NCBI GenBank assembly: GCA_002163025.1
Contig: MABF01000244.1
Location: 1-52,400, forward strand
Direction of reading: 5' to 3'
Source: 'Osedax' symbiont bacterium Rs2_46_30_T18
GTDB lineage: Bacteria > Pseudomonadota > Gammaproteobacteria > Pseudomonadales > Balneatricaceae
DNA: 52,400 nt
Of the stretch, positions 1 to 8,248 are shown piece after piece. The notes below the pieces were generated by a model. The model was not told the origin of the DNA. It made no database searches and saw only the letters and a program-made list of their open reading frames with translations. Both the position numbers and the translations under genes were made by a program. Every line of letters starts with the position of its first letter. Position 1 is the first letter of the stretch.

Positions 1-389
1 TGATGAACCCCATCATAAAGTGTTATTTGATCTATTTTCAATGCGTTAATCCCCTCCAAACAAGCAACATTAAATGCGTACTGGCTAGGATTTGATCTGC
101 GTTGATGGTGAGTATAAATACCGCAGTTGCCGCAAAAGTAATGTTTAGCTGTTTTGGTATTAAATTGATAGAGCTTTAACGATTCTTCACCTTTGATGAT
201 TTCGATATCACAAAGAGGCACAGAAGCTGCAATTGCGCCGCGACGTCGGCACAAGGAGCAGTCACATCTGCGCACATCGACTAAACCTTCGGGCAGTGTA
301 AGTGCAAGCTGCACATTACCACAGTGACAGCTGGCCTTATGCACAGCATGGATTTCTACTCCATCGACCTGGGTTAAATTAATCGGCAT
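1..389 (-). CDS. GFA/CENP-V family zinc-binding protein (partial)
   Basis: The gene reads leftward from an ATG at 389 and runs off the window edge, so the C-terminus is missing. About 129 codons are visible. Three cysteine groups typical of the glutathione-dependent formaldehyde-activating (GFA) fold are present: CHCGNVQL near the N-terminus, then CDCSLCRRRG, then YFCGNCGIYTHH. These bind structural and catalytic zinc in the family. An AGGAG ribosome site lies about 5 bases upstream of the ATG. Most GFA-like proteins are not true formaldehyde enzymes and have no proven substrate, so only the fold is called. There is no signal peptide, so it is probably cytoplasmic. The neighbouring EamA gene points the same way but lies over 300 bases upstream and gives no functional clue. 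Confidence 0.85.
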   Translation of the reverse strand, partial: MPINLTQVDGVEIHAVHKASCHCGNVQLALTLPEGLVDVRRCDCSLCRRRGAIAASVPLCDIEIIKGEESLKLYQFNTKTAKHYFCGNCGIYTHHQRRSNPSQYAFNVACLEGINALKIDQITLYDGVH

Positions 390-706
390 GCGATCTCCTA
401 TTAAGGTTAATTTTGGCTAGGGGTTGTAAGGCACCCGCTAGCTGGAGGGATTGATGATCTATGATTTTGATGGATTAAAGATGTTGAATGTTCAGCGAAC
501 ATAGCCCTGTATTTCGCTGCATTATGTCATTACTGCGAAATATCTTAATCTGCTGAAGGGTATAAGACTAATTAAAAAAATCAATAGGTTGCGGGGTGTG
601 GGTGTTTGATTTGGCTTAGAAAAACGGACTAATCAGTAATAGACTAGTCTGATGTTTGTGTAAAGTCGCTGAGCAGGTAGAAAATTATAGGTGTCTTTTC
701 GCCGGG
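390..706. other. Intergenic stretch, 317 bases
   Basis: No gene is visible here. It must hold the promoter of the leftward GFA gene. A short inverted repeat (GCCGGGT, 3-base loop, ACCCGGC) at 701-717 overlaps the stop codon of the leftward EamA gene. It could help terminate that transcript, but no T-run follows it on the minus strand. Nothing else stands out. Confidence 0.4.
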
Positions 707-1579
707 TTAAACCCGGCTCAGTGTCGTTGCCTTACGTGACATCTTTAAACGAATTAGGGTATGGATAATCAAGGTTGCTATTACTATAGTGCCTCCTTGT
801 AGCGCTGCAGTATTTGGCGCGATTTCCAGAAATATCCAAATCCATAGCGGCCCTATTACTGTCTCGAGCAACATCAACATACCTACTTCAGCGGCGGGAA
901 TACGTTTGGGGCCTAAGGTGATCAAGATAAAAGCGATAGGTACTATCACCAGGCAGAGCATTGCAGTCCAAACCCACTGGGTGCCGTGCAGCATGATAGA
1001 GTCGGAATTAAATACCGCAAACAGCGCCATAATCAGGCCCCCACCAATTAACGAAGGTACCATTGAATGCTTAGTTTCAGCCCGGTCATTGACAAACTTA
1101 CTGGACAGGGCCAAACCACAGGCCAGTGCCAGTAAATCACCTTTTAAGTTGGGGCCATTCCAGGAGTCAATTAATACCCAGGCAATGCCAAACATAGAGA
1201 TGACAATGGCAACCCAAGTGACCATTGGCGATTTCTCACCGAGCAGCGCCCAGGCTAGAAAAGCGGCAAACAGCGGCTGCACGCTGATAATCACTAACAC
1301 ATTGGCGACAGAGGTCGAGTTGATCGCCATGACAAAACAGATAGAGCTAATGCCAAATAAAACGGTTGAGCGAATGTAGCGCCAGTCACTGCGAAAAAGT
1401 GCCTCCCCTGGTGATTTTAGCTTGCAGCCAATAGCGACAATAGCACTCAGCAGCAAGCCGCGCCAAAATAGCAGATCGGCGCTCTCAGCATCAATTAGGC
1501 GGATAAACAGCGCGTCAAAACTGAGAAAAATGACCCCCATAGCGGTCAGGGTAAATCCTTTAAAATATTCAGTGTTCAA
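707..1579 (-). CDS. EamA/DMT-family membrane transporter
   Basis: A 290-residue, very hydrophobic protein with about ten predicted membrane helices in two similar halves, the layout of EamA (drug/metabolite transporter) exporters. The first half contains FWRG after helix 1 and a conserved S-x-A-N-V segment before helix 4. The second half ends with a helix and a short basic tail. The start is a TTG codon at 1579 supported by AGAGG six bases upstream; no better ATG lies near. Substrates in this family range from amino acids to nucleosides and cannot be read from sequence. The gene stands alone, back to back with the taurine aminotransferase across a 371-base gap. Export of a taurine-related compound is possible but unproven. 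Confidence 0.85.
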   Translation of the reverse strand: MNTEYFKGFTLTAMGVIFLSFDALFIRLIDAESADLLFWRGLLLSAIVAIGCKLKSPGEALFRSDWRYIRSTVLFGISSICFVMAINSTSVANVLVIISVQPLFAAFLAWALLGEKSPMVTWVAIVISMFGIAWVLIDSWNGPNLKGDLLALACGLALSSKFVNDRAETKHSMVPSLIGGGLIMALFAVFNSDSIMLHGTQWVWTAMLCLVIVPIAFILITLGPKRIPAAEVGMLMLLETVIGPLWIWIFLEIAPNTAALQGGTIVIATLIIHTLIRLKMSRKATTLSRV

Positions 1580-1702
1580 TGAAAACCTCTAAAAGTCTGA
1601 GTATAAAAATAGTCAATTGTAGCGAATTTAAGAAAAAATCAAGGTCTGTATTTACCAAAAAGTAGACTTAAAACGTAACTTATAGCAACAAACTTGCGAC
1701 TA

Positions 1703-1786
1703 AACCAGATGCTTGAAACCGATAGATCCAGCCCCAATCGCTGATGAAACCTGCTGGCATCAATATCGATAAAGATCTGGTTCTAT
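1703..1786. promoter_or_regulatory. Candidate TauR operator region upstream of tpa
   Basis: Within the gap 1580-1950, ATCTGGTTCTAT lies at 1775-1786 and recurs exactly at 5164-5175 upstream of xsc. Two related inverted half-sites lie to its left: AACCAGAT at 1703-1710 and ATAGATCCAG at 1722-1731. MocR-type TauR regulators in other proteobacteria bind repeated CTGG-containing boxes upstream of tpa. The repetition is seen in the sequence; binding by the TauR encoded at 3559 is inferred. No convincing -10/-35 pair was picked out. Confidence 0.5.
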
Positions 1787-1950
1787 CTGCTTTTTTCCAT
1801 TCCCGTATAGCTTTAGAGCATGGTATGCGCATAAGTGTGCGACATACTTTCGTGCAGCAAAGTCGTGCGAAGCTGTCGCTCTGTTGAGCGCAGCTACTTT
1901 AAACAATATTCAACGAACAGCGCAATCGATAATGATTGGGGGAGGTAAAT

Positions 1951-3378
1951 ATGACAATTAATCTGAACGAGTACGATGCCAAACAAGTAGTGGCCAATGA
2001 TCGAAAGCACGTATGGCATCACTTATCTCAGCACAAAGTTTATGAAGATGCCGACCCTATGGTTATCGTTAAAGGCGCGGGTATGCGTGTTTGGGATGCC
2101 AAAGGAAATGAGTATTTAGATGCTGTATCAGGGGCAGTTTGGACTGTCAATGTCGGCTATGGTCGCACCGAAATTGCCGATGCAGTACGCGATCAATTAG
2201 TGACTATGAATTACTTTGCGCAAACTGCTGGTAACGTAGTGGCAGCACAGTACGCAGCCAAATTAATCGAGAAAATGCCCGGTCTGTCGCGGGTTTACTA
2301 TTCTAACTCGGGTTCAGAGGCCAACGAGAAAGCGTTTAAGATTGTTCGCCAGATAGCGGCGAAAAAGTACGGCGGTAAAAAGCACAAGATCTTATTTCGC
2401 GAACGCGACTACCACGGAACGACTATCACCGCTTTGAGTGCCACCGGCCAATTTGAGCGAAAAAATCAATATGGTCCCTTTACTCCGGGCTTTGTTGAAG
2501 TACCACACTGCTGTGAATATCGCTCGCAGTGGGGCGAGGTCGACGATTACGGTGTGCGCGCAGCCAACGAAATTGAAAAAGTCATCTTGCGTGAGGGTGC
2601 CGACACTATCGGTGCTCTTTGCCTGGAGCCGATTACTGCAGGCGGGGGGGTGATTGAGCCGCCAGAAGGGTACTGGGAGCGGGTTCAGGAAATCTGCAAA
2701 AAGTACGACATCTTGTTGCACATCGATGAAGTGGTCTGCGGACTAGGTCGCACAGGCACTTGGTTTGGCTATCAGCACTACGGTGTTAAGCCCGACATAG
2801 TGACGATGGCTAAAGGTGTTGCCTCTGGTTACGCTGCGATTTCCTGCACAGTCACAACTGAAGCTGTGTTCGACCACTTCAAAGAAGATGACGACCCGCG
2901 CATGGGGTATTTCCGTGATATCTCAACCTTTGCAGGATGTACAGCAGGTCCGGCTGCAGCGCTGGCGAATATGAAAATTATTGAAGATGAAAATTTATTA
3001 GAAAATGTAAAGGTTCAGGGCGAGTACCTGCTTGGGCGTCTGCATCAGCTGATGGATAAATATCAGGTGATCGGTGATGTGCGTGGCAAGGGGTTGTTTG
3101 TAGGCTTTGAATTGGTCAAAGACAGAGAGACGAAAGAGCCGGTGGATGAGAGCTTAGCAATACAGCTAGGCGCACACTGCATGAAAAATGGGGTGATTAT
3201 AGGCCGCACAAACCGCTCTTTCAAAGACTATAACAATACAGTTTGCCTCAGTCCCGCGCTGATAGCTACCCGTGAAGAAATTGATATTATTGTTGACGCA
3301 CTGGATAACGCGTTGGCGGAATTAGCGCCAAATCAACAGCCTGTGATCGTGGAAGCACCTGAGATGGAGGAGGCATAA
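1951..3378 (+). CDS. tpa: Taurine:pyruvate aminotransferase
   Basis: A class III PLP-dependent aminotransferase of 475 residues, acting in the cytoplasm. It moves the amino group of taurine to pyruvate, giving sulfoacetaldehyde and alanine. Visible family features are the phosphate-binding NSGSEANEKA near residue 119, HIDEVVCGLGRTG near 257-269 holding the PLP-pyridine aspartate, and the Schiff-base lysine in MAKGVASGY (about K288). The start is the ATG at 1951 with a strong GGGGGAGG ribosome site; an in-frame TTG 15 bases earlier overlaps that site and is unlikely. The specific call rests on context: a TauR-type regulator, xsc and pta follow. Related omega-amino acid aminotransferases look similar, so without the neighbours the substrate would be uncertain. 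Confidence 0.9.
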   Translation: MTINLNEYDAKQVVANDRKHVWHHLSQHKVYEDADPMVIVKGAGMRVWDAKGNEYLDAVSGAVWTVNVGYGRTEIADAVRDQLVTMNYFAQTAGNVVAAQYAAKLIEKMPGLSRVYYSNSGSEANEKAFKIVRQIAAKKYGGKKHKILFRERDYHGTTITALSATGQFERKNQYGPFTPGFVEVPHCCEYRSQWGEVDDYGVRAANEIEKVILREGADTIGALCLEPITAGGGVIEPPEGYWERVQEICKKYDILLHIDEVVCGLGRTGTWFGYQHYGVKPDIVTMAKGVASGYAAISCTVTTEAVFDHFKEDDDPRMGYFRDISTFAGCTAGPAAALANMKIIEDENLLENVKVQGEYLLGRLHQLMDKYQVIGDVRGKGLFVGFELVKDRETKEPVDESLAIQLGAHCMKNGVIIGRTNRSFKDYNNTVCLSPALIATREEIDIIVDALDNALAELAPNQQPVIVEAPEMEEA

Positions 3379-3422
3379 GTAACAGTGAGTTAGCGGCAAT
3401 CGAGCAATGCTGATCATAAAAG

Positions 3423-3461
3423 AGCCAAACCTGTGTTTTCAGGTTTGGCTTTGTCGTTTTT
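3423..3461 (+). terminator. Rho-independent terminator after tpa
   Basis: An 11-bp perfect stem (AGCCAAACCTG at 3423-3433 and CAGGTTTGGCT at 3440-3450) closes a 6-base TGTTTT loop. It is followed by the T-rich TTGTCGTTTTT. It lies 45 bases after the tpa stop codon and should separate tpa from the regulator gene. Confidence 0.9.
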
Positions 3462-3558
3462 GTCACTTTGCAAAAGTGCTTTTATTACAATTTAGTGGCA
3501 CACTGGATTTGAACTAAAATTATTGTGCTAATGGCCGTTTTGAAAGAAGGTATTTTTA

Positions 3559-5034
3559 ATGTTTCAACTATTTCATTTGAGCCAGGGAAATGGTGCAAGT
3601 TTACAGCAGCAGCTTCGCGAACAGATAGCGGGTGCTATCTTGAACGGCAACATACCACTACAGAAGCCGCTTCCCTCCAGTCGCAAAATGGCACAGCAGT
3701 TAAATGTAGCCCGAAATACTGTAGTGATTGCCTATGAACACCTGTTAGATGACGGTTACATAATAGCTAAAGAGCGCTGTGGCTATTTTGTCAATCCAGA
3801 TATATTAAATGGCAAGGTAAAACTTGAGGTACAAGATCCTAATAGTGATATAAAAATCAACGGTAATGCTCCCGATTGGCAGCAGCGTTTCAAACTAAAC
3901 CCCAGCAGCCAGACTAACGTGATCAAGCCTAAAGACTGGCAAACCTACGATTACCCCTTTATCTATGGGCAGTTCGACAACAGTATGTTTCCTACCGTTA
4001 ACTGGCGTGAGTGTTGTAAAGATGCAGTGAGCGGGCCGGCAATCAACGAGTGGGCAGCCGACAGGTTTGATAAAGATGACCCGCTGTTAATAGAGCAGAT
4101 ACGCACCCGGTTATTGCCGCGTCGAGGTGTCTGGGCGAGTGCCGATGAAATACTCGTCACTGTGGGAGCACAGCAGGCACTGTATATGCTGGTGAAACTG
4201 CTGCTGGACAAAAACAGTACAATTGGATTGGAAGAACCTGGTTATGTGGATATCCGCAATATTGCCAGCTTAAATCCCTCCAAGATAAAATCGATACCTG
4301 TCGATAGCGACGGCATGTTGGTTGGTGATGTGTTGTCGGGCTGTGACTTGGTCTACTCCACACCGAGTCATCAGTGCCCGAGCACGGTAACTATGCCATT
4401 AGAGCGGCGCTACCAGTTATTACAGCAAGCCAGTGATGAAGATTTTATTATCATCGAAGATGATTACGAAAGTGAAACTAACTTTAATTCAAACCCTATC
4501 CCCGCGCTAAAGAGCCTGGATGAAAATGACAGGGTTATCTATGTCGGCAGTTTATCTAAAACTTTGGCCCCAGGGCTGCGATTGGGCTATATCGTCGGCC
4601 CCGCCGAATTTATTAAAGAGGCACGGGCACTGCGGCGTCTAATATTGCGTCACCCGGCAGCTAATAATCAAAGATCAGTGGCCCTGTTTTTGGAGCGCGG
4701 TTATCACGACTCGCTGATTATGAACATTATGCGCAACTACCAGACCCGTTGGCGGGCTATGGATGAAGCCCTGACTAAGTATTTGCCTGAGTCTCACGAC
4801 CAACCTACGTTTGGTGGTTCATGTTACTGGGTTAAAGGGCCGGAAAATTTAGATGCCAGTAAATTACAGCTATTGGCACGCGAGCACAGTATTTTAATCG
4901 AGGCGGGTGAGATTCACTTCTTGCAACAGCCGGCGGCAAAGAACTATTTCCGGCTCGGGTTTTCCTCCATCGCCACTGATAAGATAGAGCCTGGGATTAA
5001 AAAACTTGCCGAGTTAATCCACTCGATAGTTTAA
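3559..5034 (+). CDS. tauR: MocR/GntR-aminotransferase regulator, TauR-like
   Basis: A 491-residue MocR-type regulator. A GntR winged helix-turn-helix occupies about residues 12-78 (the PSSRKMAQQL and ARNTVVIAYEHL segments). A short linker leads to a fold-type I aminotransferase domain from about 130 to the end. The PLP lysine is K334 in GSLSKTLAPGLRLGY, and the TPSHQ motif precedes it. In the family this domain senses an effector bound with PLP rather than catalysing transamination. TauR activates taurine genes in alphaproteobacteria. Location between tpa and xsc, with CTGG-type repeats upstream of both, supports that role here. The start is an ATG at 3559 with AAGAAGG eight bases upstream. 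The exact effector is inferred. Confidence 0.85.
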   Translation: MFQLFHLSQGNGASLQQQLREQIAGAILNGNIPLQKPLPSSRKMAQQLNVARNTVVIAYEHLLDDGYIIAKERCGYFVNPDILNGKVKLEVQDPNSDIKINGNAPDWQQRFKLNPSSQTNVIKPKDWQTYDYPFIYGQFDNSMFPTVNWRECCKDAVSGPAINEWAADRFDKDDPLLIEQIRTRLLPRRGVWASADEILVTVGAQQALYMLVKLLLDKNSTIGLEEPGYVDIRNIASLNPSKIKSIPVDSDGMLVGDVLSGCDLVYSTPSHQCPSTVTMPLERRYQLLQQASDEDFIIIEDDYESETNFNSNPIPALKSLDENDRVIYVGSLSKTLAPGLRLGYIVGPAEFIKEARALRRLILRHPAANNQRSVALFLERGYHDSLIMNIMRNYQTRWRAMDEALTKYLPESHDQPTFGGSCYWVKGPENLDASKLQLLAREHSILIEAGEIHFLQQPAAKNYFRLGFSSIATDKIEPGIKKLAELIHSIV

Positions 5035-5142
5035 TTTCTAGTTCAAGTTTGAATTCAATTATACCGCTCGATCTGCACAGGGGCTTTATAGCCCCTGATT
5101 AAATATCCTTGTATACCCCCATATTACTTTTCTCATTCTCTT

Positions 5143-5182
5143 CTGGCTCAACTTACACTCTAAATCTGGTTCTATTGTCCAG
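5143..5182. promoter_or_regulatory. Candidate TauR operator upstream of xsc
   Basis: ATCTGGTTCTAT at 5164-5175 is identical to the box upstream of tpa. It runs into an imperfect inverted repeat, CTGG at 5166-5169 against CCAG at 5179-5182. A further CTGGCTCAA lies at 5143-5151. Spacing from the box to the xsc start codon is about 90 bases, a normal distance for an activator or repressor site. Binding is inferred from the shared motif only. Confidence 0.5.
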
Positions 5183-5265
5183 GCGTGGCTGCTACTAATA
5201 TCGACTATAAGATATTCGTACCCAGTTCTGACATAGATTCAGACATTATAAGAAGGAAGGCTAAT

Positions 5266-7029
5266 ATGGCTCGTATGACTCCCAGTGAAGCATTTGTAGA
5301 AACCTTGGTTGCCAACAAAGTAAGCGACTGTTTTGGAATAATGGGTTCAGCATTTATGGATGCTATGGACATTTTTACTCCCGCAGGTATTCGTTTAATT
5401 CCGGTTGTACATGAGCAGGGAGCCGGGCATATGGCCGATGGTTATTCCAGAGTCTCAGGTCGCCACGGAGTGTGTATTGCGCAAAACGGCCCAGGTATTA
5501 CCAACTTTGTTACCGCAATCGCCGCCGCGTACTGGGCTCATTCCCCAGTCGTATGCATCACCCCGGAAACAGGCACTAACAGTCAGGGTCTAGGAGGCTT
5601 TCAGGAGGCGGAACAGCTACCGTTCTTTGAAACCATTACCGCTTATCAAGTGAGTGTGGTCAATAACACGCGCATGGCAGAGCTGACTGCGCGTTGCTTC
5701 GACAGAGCGATGTTAGAAAATGCACCGACTCAGCTGAATATTCCAAGAGATAATTTTTACGGCGATATCGATTGCGAAATCCCTAAGCCAATTCGCATTG
5801 AGCGCTCAGCAGGTGGAGCCCAGGCACTTAAAGATGCAGCGACACTGTTAGCCAGCGCCGAATTCCCGGTGATGGTTTCTGGTGGCGGAGTAGTGATGGG
5901 TGATGCCTTTGAAGAGGCTATCGCTATTGCTGAGGCTTTAGATATGCCGGTAGTGAACAGCTATCTGCACAATGACTCATTCCCGGCATCACACCGTCTA
6001 TCGACTGGACCACTGGGTTATCAGGGTTCCAAAGCGGCGATGAAGTTGATTGCCAAAGCCGACGTGATCTTGGCTCTAGGTACACGTTTAGGGCCTTTCG
6101 GTACTCTGCCACAGCACGGCATGGACTACTGGCCAAAAGATGCAAAAATTATTCAGGTCGACTGCGATCCTAAGATGTTGGGCTTAGTTAAAAATATCGA
6201 TGTGGGCATTAATGGCGATGCTAAAGCGGCTGCACTGGCGCTGTTGGAATTGCTTAAAGGCCATTCTCCTAAGTGTCTGGCTAACCGCGAAGCTCGTTTG
6301 CAAGTTATCAACGAAGAAAAAGATGCCTGGGAAGCTGAGCTCAGTGACTGGACCCACGAAAAAGATGCCTATTCACTAGAGATGATTGAAGAGCAAAAAG
6401 CCGAGCAGGGCAGCTTTATGCATCCACGTCAGGTATTGCGCGAACTGGAAAAAGCCATGCCAGCTGATGTGATGGTCTCTACCGATATCGGTAACATCAA
6501 CTCAGTCGCTAACAGCTACCTGCGTTTTGATCGTCCAAGATCATTTTTTGCCCCTATGTCTTTTGGTAACTGTGGTTATGCACTACCGACTATTATCGGC
6601 GCCAAAGTAGCAGCGCCTGAACGTCCGGCCATCGCCTACGCAGGTGACGGCGCCTGGGGCATGTCTATGGTTGAAATCATGACTTGTGTGCGTGAAAGTA
6701 TCCCGGTCACTGCGGTAGTGTTCCACAACCGTCAGTGGGGAGCTGAGAAGAAAAACCAGGTAGATTTCTATAACCGTCGCTTTGTCGCTGGTGAGCTAGA
6801 AAACCAGAGTTTTGCGGGAATAGCTCAGTCAATGGGCGCTCATGGTGTTGTCGTCGATAAACTCGAAGATGTTGGTCCGGCCCTGAAAGAGGCGGTCAGG
6901 CTACAGATGGAAGAGGGAATCACTACGGTATTAGAAGTTATGTGTACCAGAGAGCTGGGTGATCCGTTCCGTCGCGATGCACTCTCTAAGCCAGTGCGTC
7001 ACTTAGACAAGTACAAAGACTTCGTATAA
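5266..7029 (+). CDS. xsc: Sulfoacetaldehyde acetyltransferase
   Basis: A thiamine-diphosphate enzyme of 587 residues. It cleaves sulfoacetaldehyde with phosphate to acetyl phosphate and sulfite. The N-terminal Pyr domain has FGIMGSAF near residue 23, typical of Xsc rather than acetolactate synthase, and the cofactor-activating glutamate E50 in VVHEQGAGHMADGY. The C-terminal PP domain has the GDG at about 460-462 and the downstream FHN of the TPP/magnesium motif. The ATG at 5266 has a good AGAAGGAAGG ribosome site. An in-frame GTG 27 codons upstream overlaps the promoter and is not favoured. It sits between the TauR-like gene and pta, completing the pathway. Sulfite release makes a sulfite-disposal system necessary; soeABC lies about 11 kb downstream. 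Confidence 0.93.
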   Translation: MARMTPSEAFVETLVANKVSDCFGIMGSAFMDAMDIFTPAGIRLIPVVHEQGAGHMADGYSRVSGRHGVCIAQNGPGITNFVTAIAAAYWAHSPVVCITPETGTNSQGLGGFQEAEQLPFFETITAYQVSVVNNTRMAELTARCFDRAMLENAPTQLNIPRDNFYGDIDCEIPKPIRIERSAGGAQALKDAATLLASAEFPVMVSGGGVVMGDAFEEAIAIAEALDMPVVNSYLHNDSFPASHRLSTGPLGYQGSKAAMKLIAKADVILALGTRLGPFGTLPQHGMDYWPKDAKIIQVDCDPKMLGLVKNIDVGINGDAKAAALALLELLKGHSPKCLANREARLQVINEEKDAWEAELSDWTHEKDAYSLEMIEEQKAEQGSFMHPRQVLRELEKAMPADVMVSTDIGNINSVANSYLRFDRPRSFFAPMSFGNCGYALPTIIGAKVAAPERPAIAYAGDGAWGMSMVEIMTCVRESIPVTAVVFHNRQWGAEKKNQVDFYNRRFVAGELENQSFAGIAQSMGAHGVVVDKLEDVGPALKEAVRLQMEEGITTVLEVMCTRELGDPFRRDALSKPVRHLDKYKDFV

Positions 7030-7043
7030 GCACAGACTAAACC

Positions 7044-7085
7044 AACCTGAGTTGCATTTTGGCAACTCAGGTTTTTGTATTTTTG
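7044..7085 (+). terminator. Terminator between xsc and pta
   Basis: A 12-bp stem (AACCTGAGTTGC at 7044-7055 and GCAACTCAGGTT at 7062-7073) with a 6-base loop, followed by TTTGTATTTTT. It lies directly after the xsc stop. pta would then depend on read-through or its own promoter within the next 80 bases. Confidence 0.88.
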
Positions 7086-7160
7086 ATAAAGAACATGCAA
7101 ATACGCCCGTTATTTTCTGTCCGGACTTATTTCCATGTTCCCTGTTGGAGTCACTAAGGA

Positions 7161-8153
7161 ATGAAAGCACTGAATAATATATTCCGTCGCGCTGCTGCCG
7201 ATGTCAGGCACATTGTCTTAGCGGAAGGGGAAGATCCACGCATAATCGACGCTGCAGTGCAAAGCGTGGCTAAGGGGATAGCGACAATCACCTTATTGGG
7301 CAATGCGCCACGCATTGCCCGCGAGGCGCAACGGCTTAATCTTAGCTTGGCTGGCATCAGTGTTATCGATCCTAAATCTGCGACTAAAAAGACCCAGTAT
7401 AGCGAGGTTCTCTATCAGCTGCGAAAGAACAAAGGCATGACTAGAAATGATGCCAGCGAACTGACTGATCATCCACTGTATTACGCGCAGTTAATGGTGC
7501 ATCTGGGAGACGCCGATGGATCAGTAGCTGGGGCTGTTTACACCACCAGTGACACAGTGCGCACGGCTATTCAAATCATTGGCAAAGCGGAAGGCGCCGC
7601 CATGGTATCGAGTTTCTTCTTGATGATGCTGTGCCAGCCGTTTCATGAGATGCAAGGCGGCGTGATATTCTCTGATTGCGCTTTAATCATTGAGCCCGAC
7701 CAACAGCAATTAGCTGAAATCGCCCTCAGTGCTGCCGCCAGTGCCGAGAAACTGCTGGCAGAACCTGCCCGTGTGTCTATGTTGTCTTTTTCAACCAATG
7801 GCAGTGCTCAGCATCCGGCGGTGGATAAAGTAGTAGCGGCAACAGCGCTGGTCAAAGAGCGTCGACCAGAGCTGATGGTAGATGGTGATGTGCAGCTGGA
7901 TGCGGCCATTATTCCGGATATAGCCGAGCGTAAAGTAGTTAATTCAGAAGTAAAAGGCAGGGCTAATGTGCTAGTTTTTCCGTCACTGGAGGCGGGGAAT
8001 ATCGGCTATAAGTTAGCGGAACGTATCGGTAAGGCAGAGGCCATAGGCCCTATTTTGCAGGGACTGAAAAAGCCGGCAAACGATTTATCCCGCGGCTGCA
8101 GCGCCAATGATGTATTGAACGTGATCGCTATTACTGTGGTGCAGGGGCAGTAA
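7161..8153 (+). CDS. pta: Phosphate acetyltransferase
   Basis: A 330-residue short-form phosphate acetyltransferase that converts acetyl phosphate and CoA to acetyl-CoA and phosphate. Features of the PTA_PTB family are visible: LAEGEDPRI near the N-terminus, GDADGSVAGAVYTTSDTVRTA in the middle, and the C-terminal segment with NVLVFPSLEAGNIGYKL. The longer enterobacterial type has an extra N-terminal domain that is absent here. This compact form is the one usually paired with xsc in taurine degraders. The ATG at 7161 has GGAG about ten bases upstream. Since xsc is followed by a terminator, separate or read-through expression is likely. A role in acetate overflow is also possible, but no ackA lies nearby. 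Confidence 0.92.
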   Translation: MKALNNIFRRAAADVRHIVLAEGEDPRIIDAAVQSVAKGIATITLLGNAPRIAREAQRLNLSLAGISVIDPKSATKKTQYSEVLYQLRKNKGMTRNDASELTDHPLYYAQLMVHLGDADGSVAGAVYTTSDTVRTAIQIIGKAEGAAMVSSFFLMMLCQPFHEMQGGVIFSDCALIIEPDQQQLAEIALSAAASAEKLLAEPARVSMLSFSTNGSAQHPAVDKVVAATALVKERRPELMVDGDVQLDAAIIPDIAERKVVNSEVKGRANVLVFPSLEAGNIGYKLAERIGKAEAIGPILQGLKKPANDLSRGCSANDVLNVIAITVVQGQ

Positions 8154-8164
8154 AGTTTCCTCAG

Positions 8165-8204
8165 CCGCGCTGCTACATACAGTAGAGCGCGGTCTGTTTT
8201 TTCT
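8165..8204 (+). terminator. Terminator after pta
   Basis: An outer 7-bp stem (CCGCGCT at 8165-8171 and AGCGCGG at 8186-8192) encloses a second 4-bp stem (CTAC/GTAG) with a 5-base loop. TCTGTTTTTTCT follows. It lies 12 bases after the pta stop and before a leftward gene, so it insulates the convergent pair on the plus strand. Confidence 0.85.
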
Positions 8205-8248
8205 ATAAGCTTTGGGGTCATTGAAATCTGCGGTTATCAGCCTTGGAA

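Noticed and set aside
789-1379. 196-codon plus-strand frame opposite the EamA gene
   Set aside because: It lies wholly antisense to a clear membrane transporter and shows no recognisable domain or ribosome site.
5266-7029. Acetolactate synthase as an alternative for xsc
   Set aside because: The GIMGSAF segment, the neighbours tpa, tauR and pta, and the absence of a small regulatory subunit gene favour sulfoacetaldehyde acetyltransferase.
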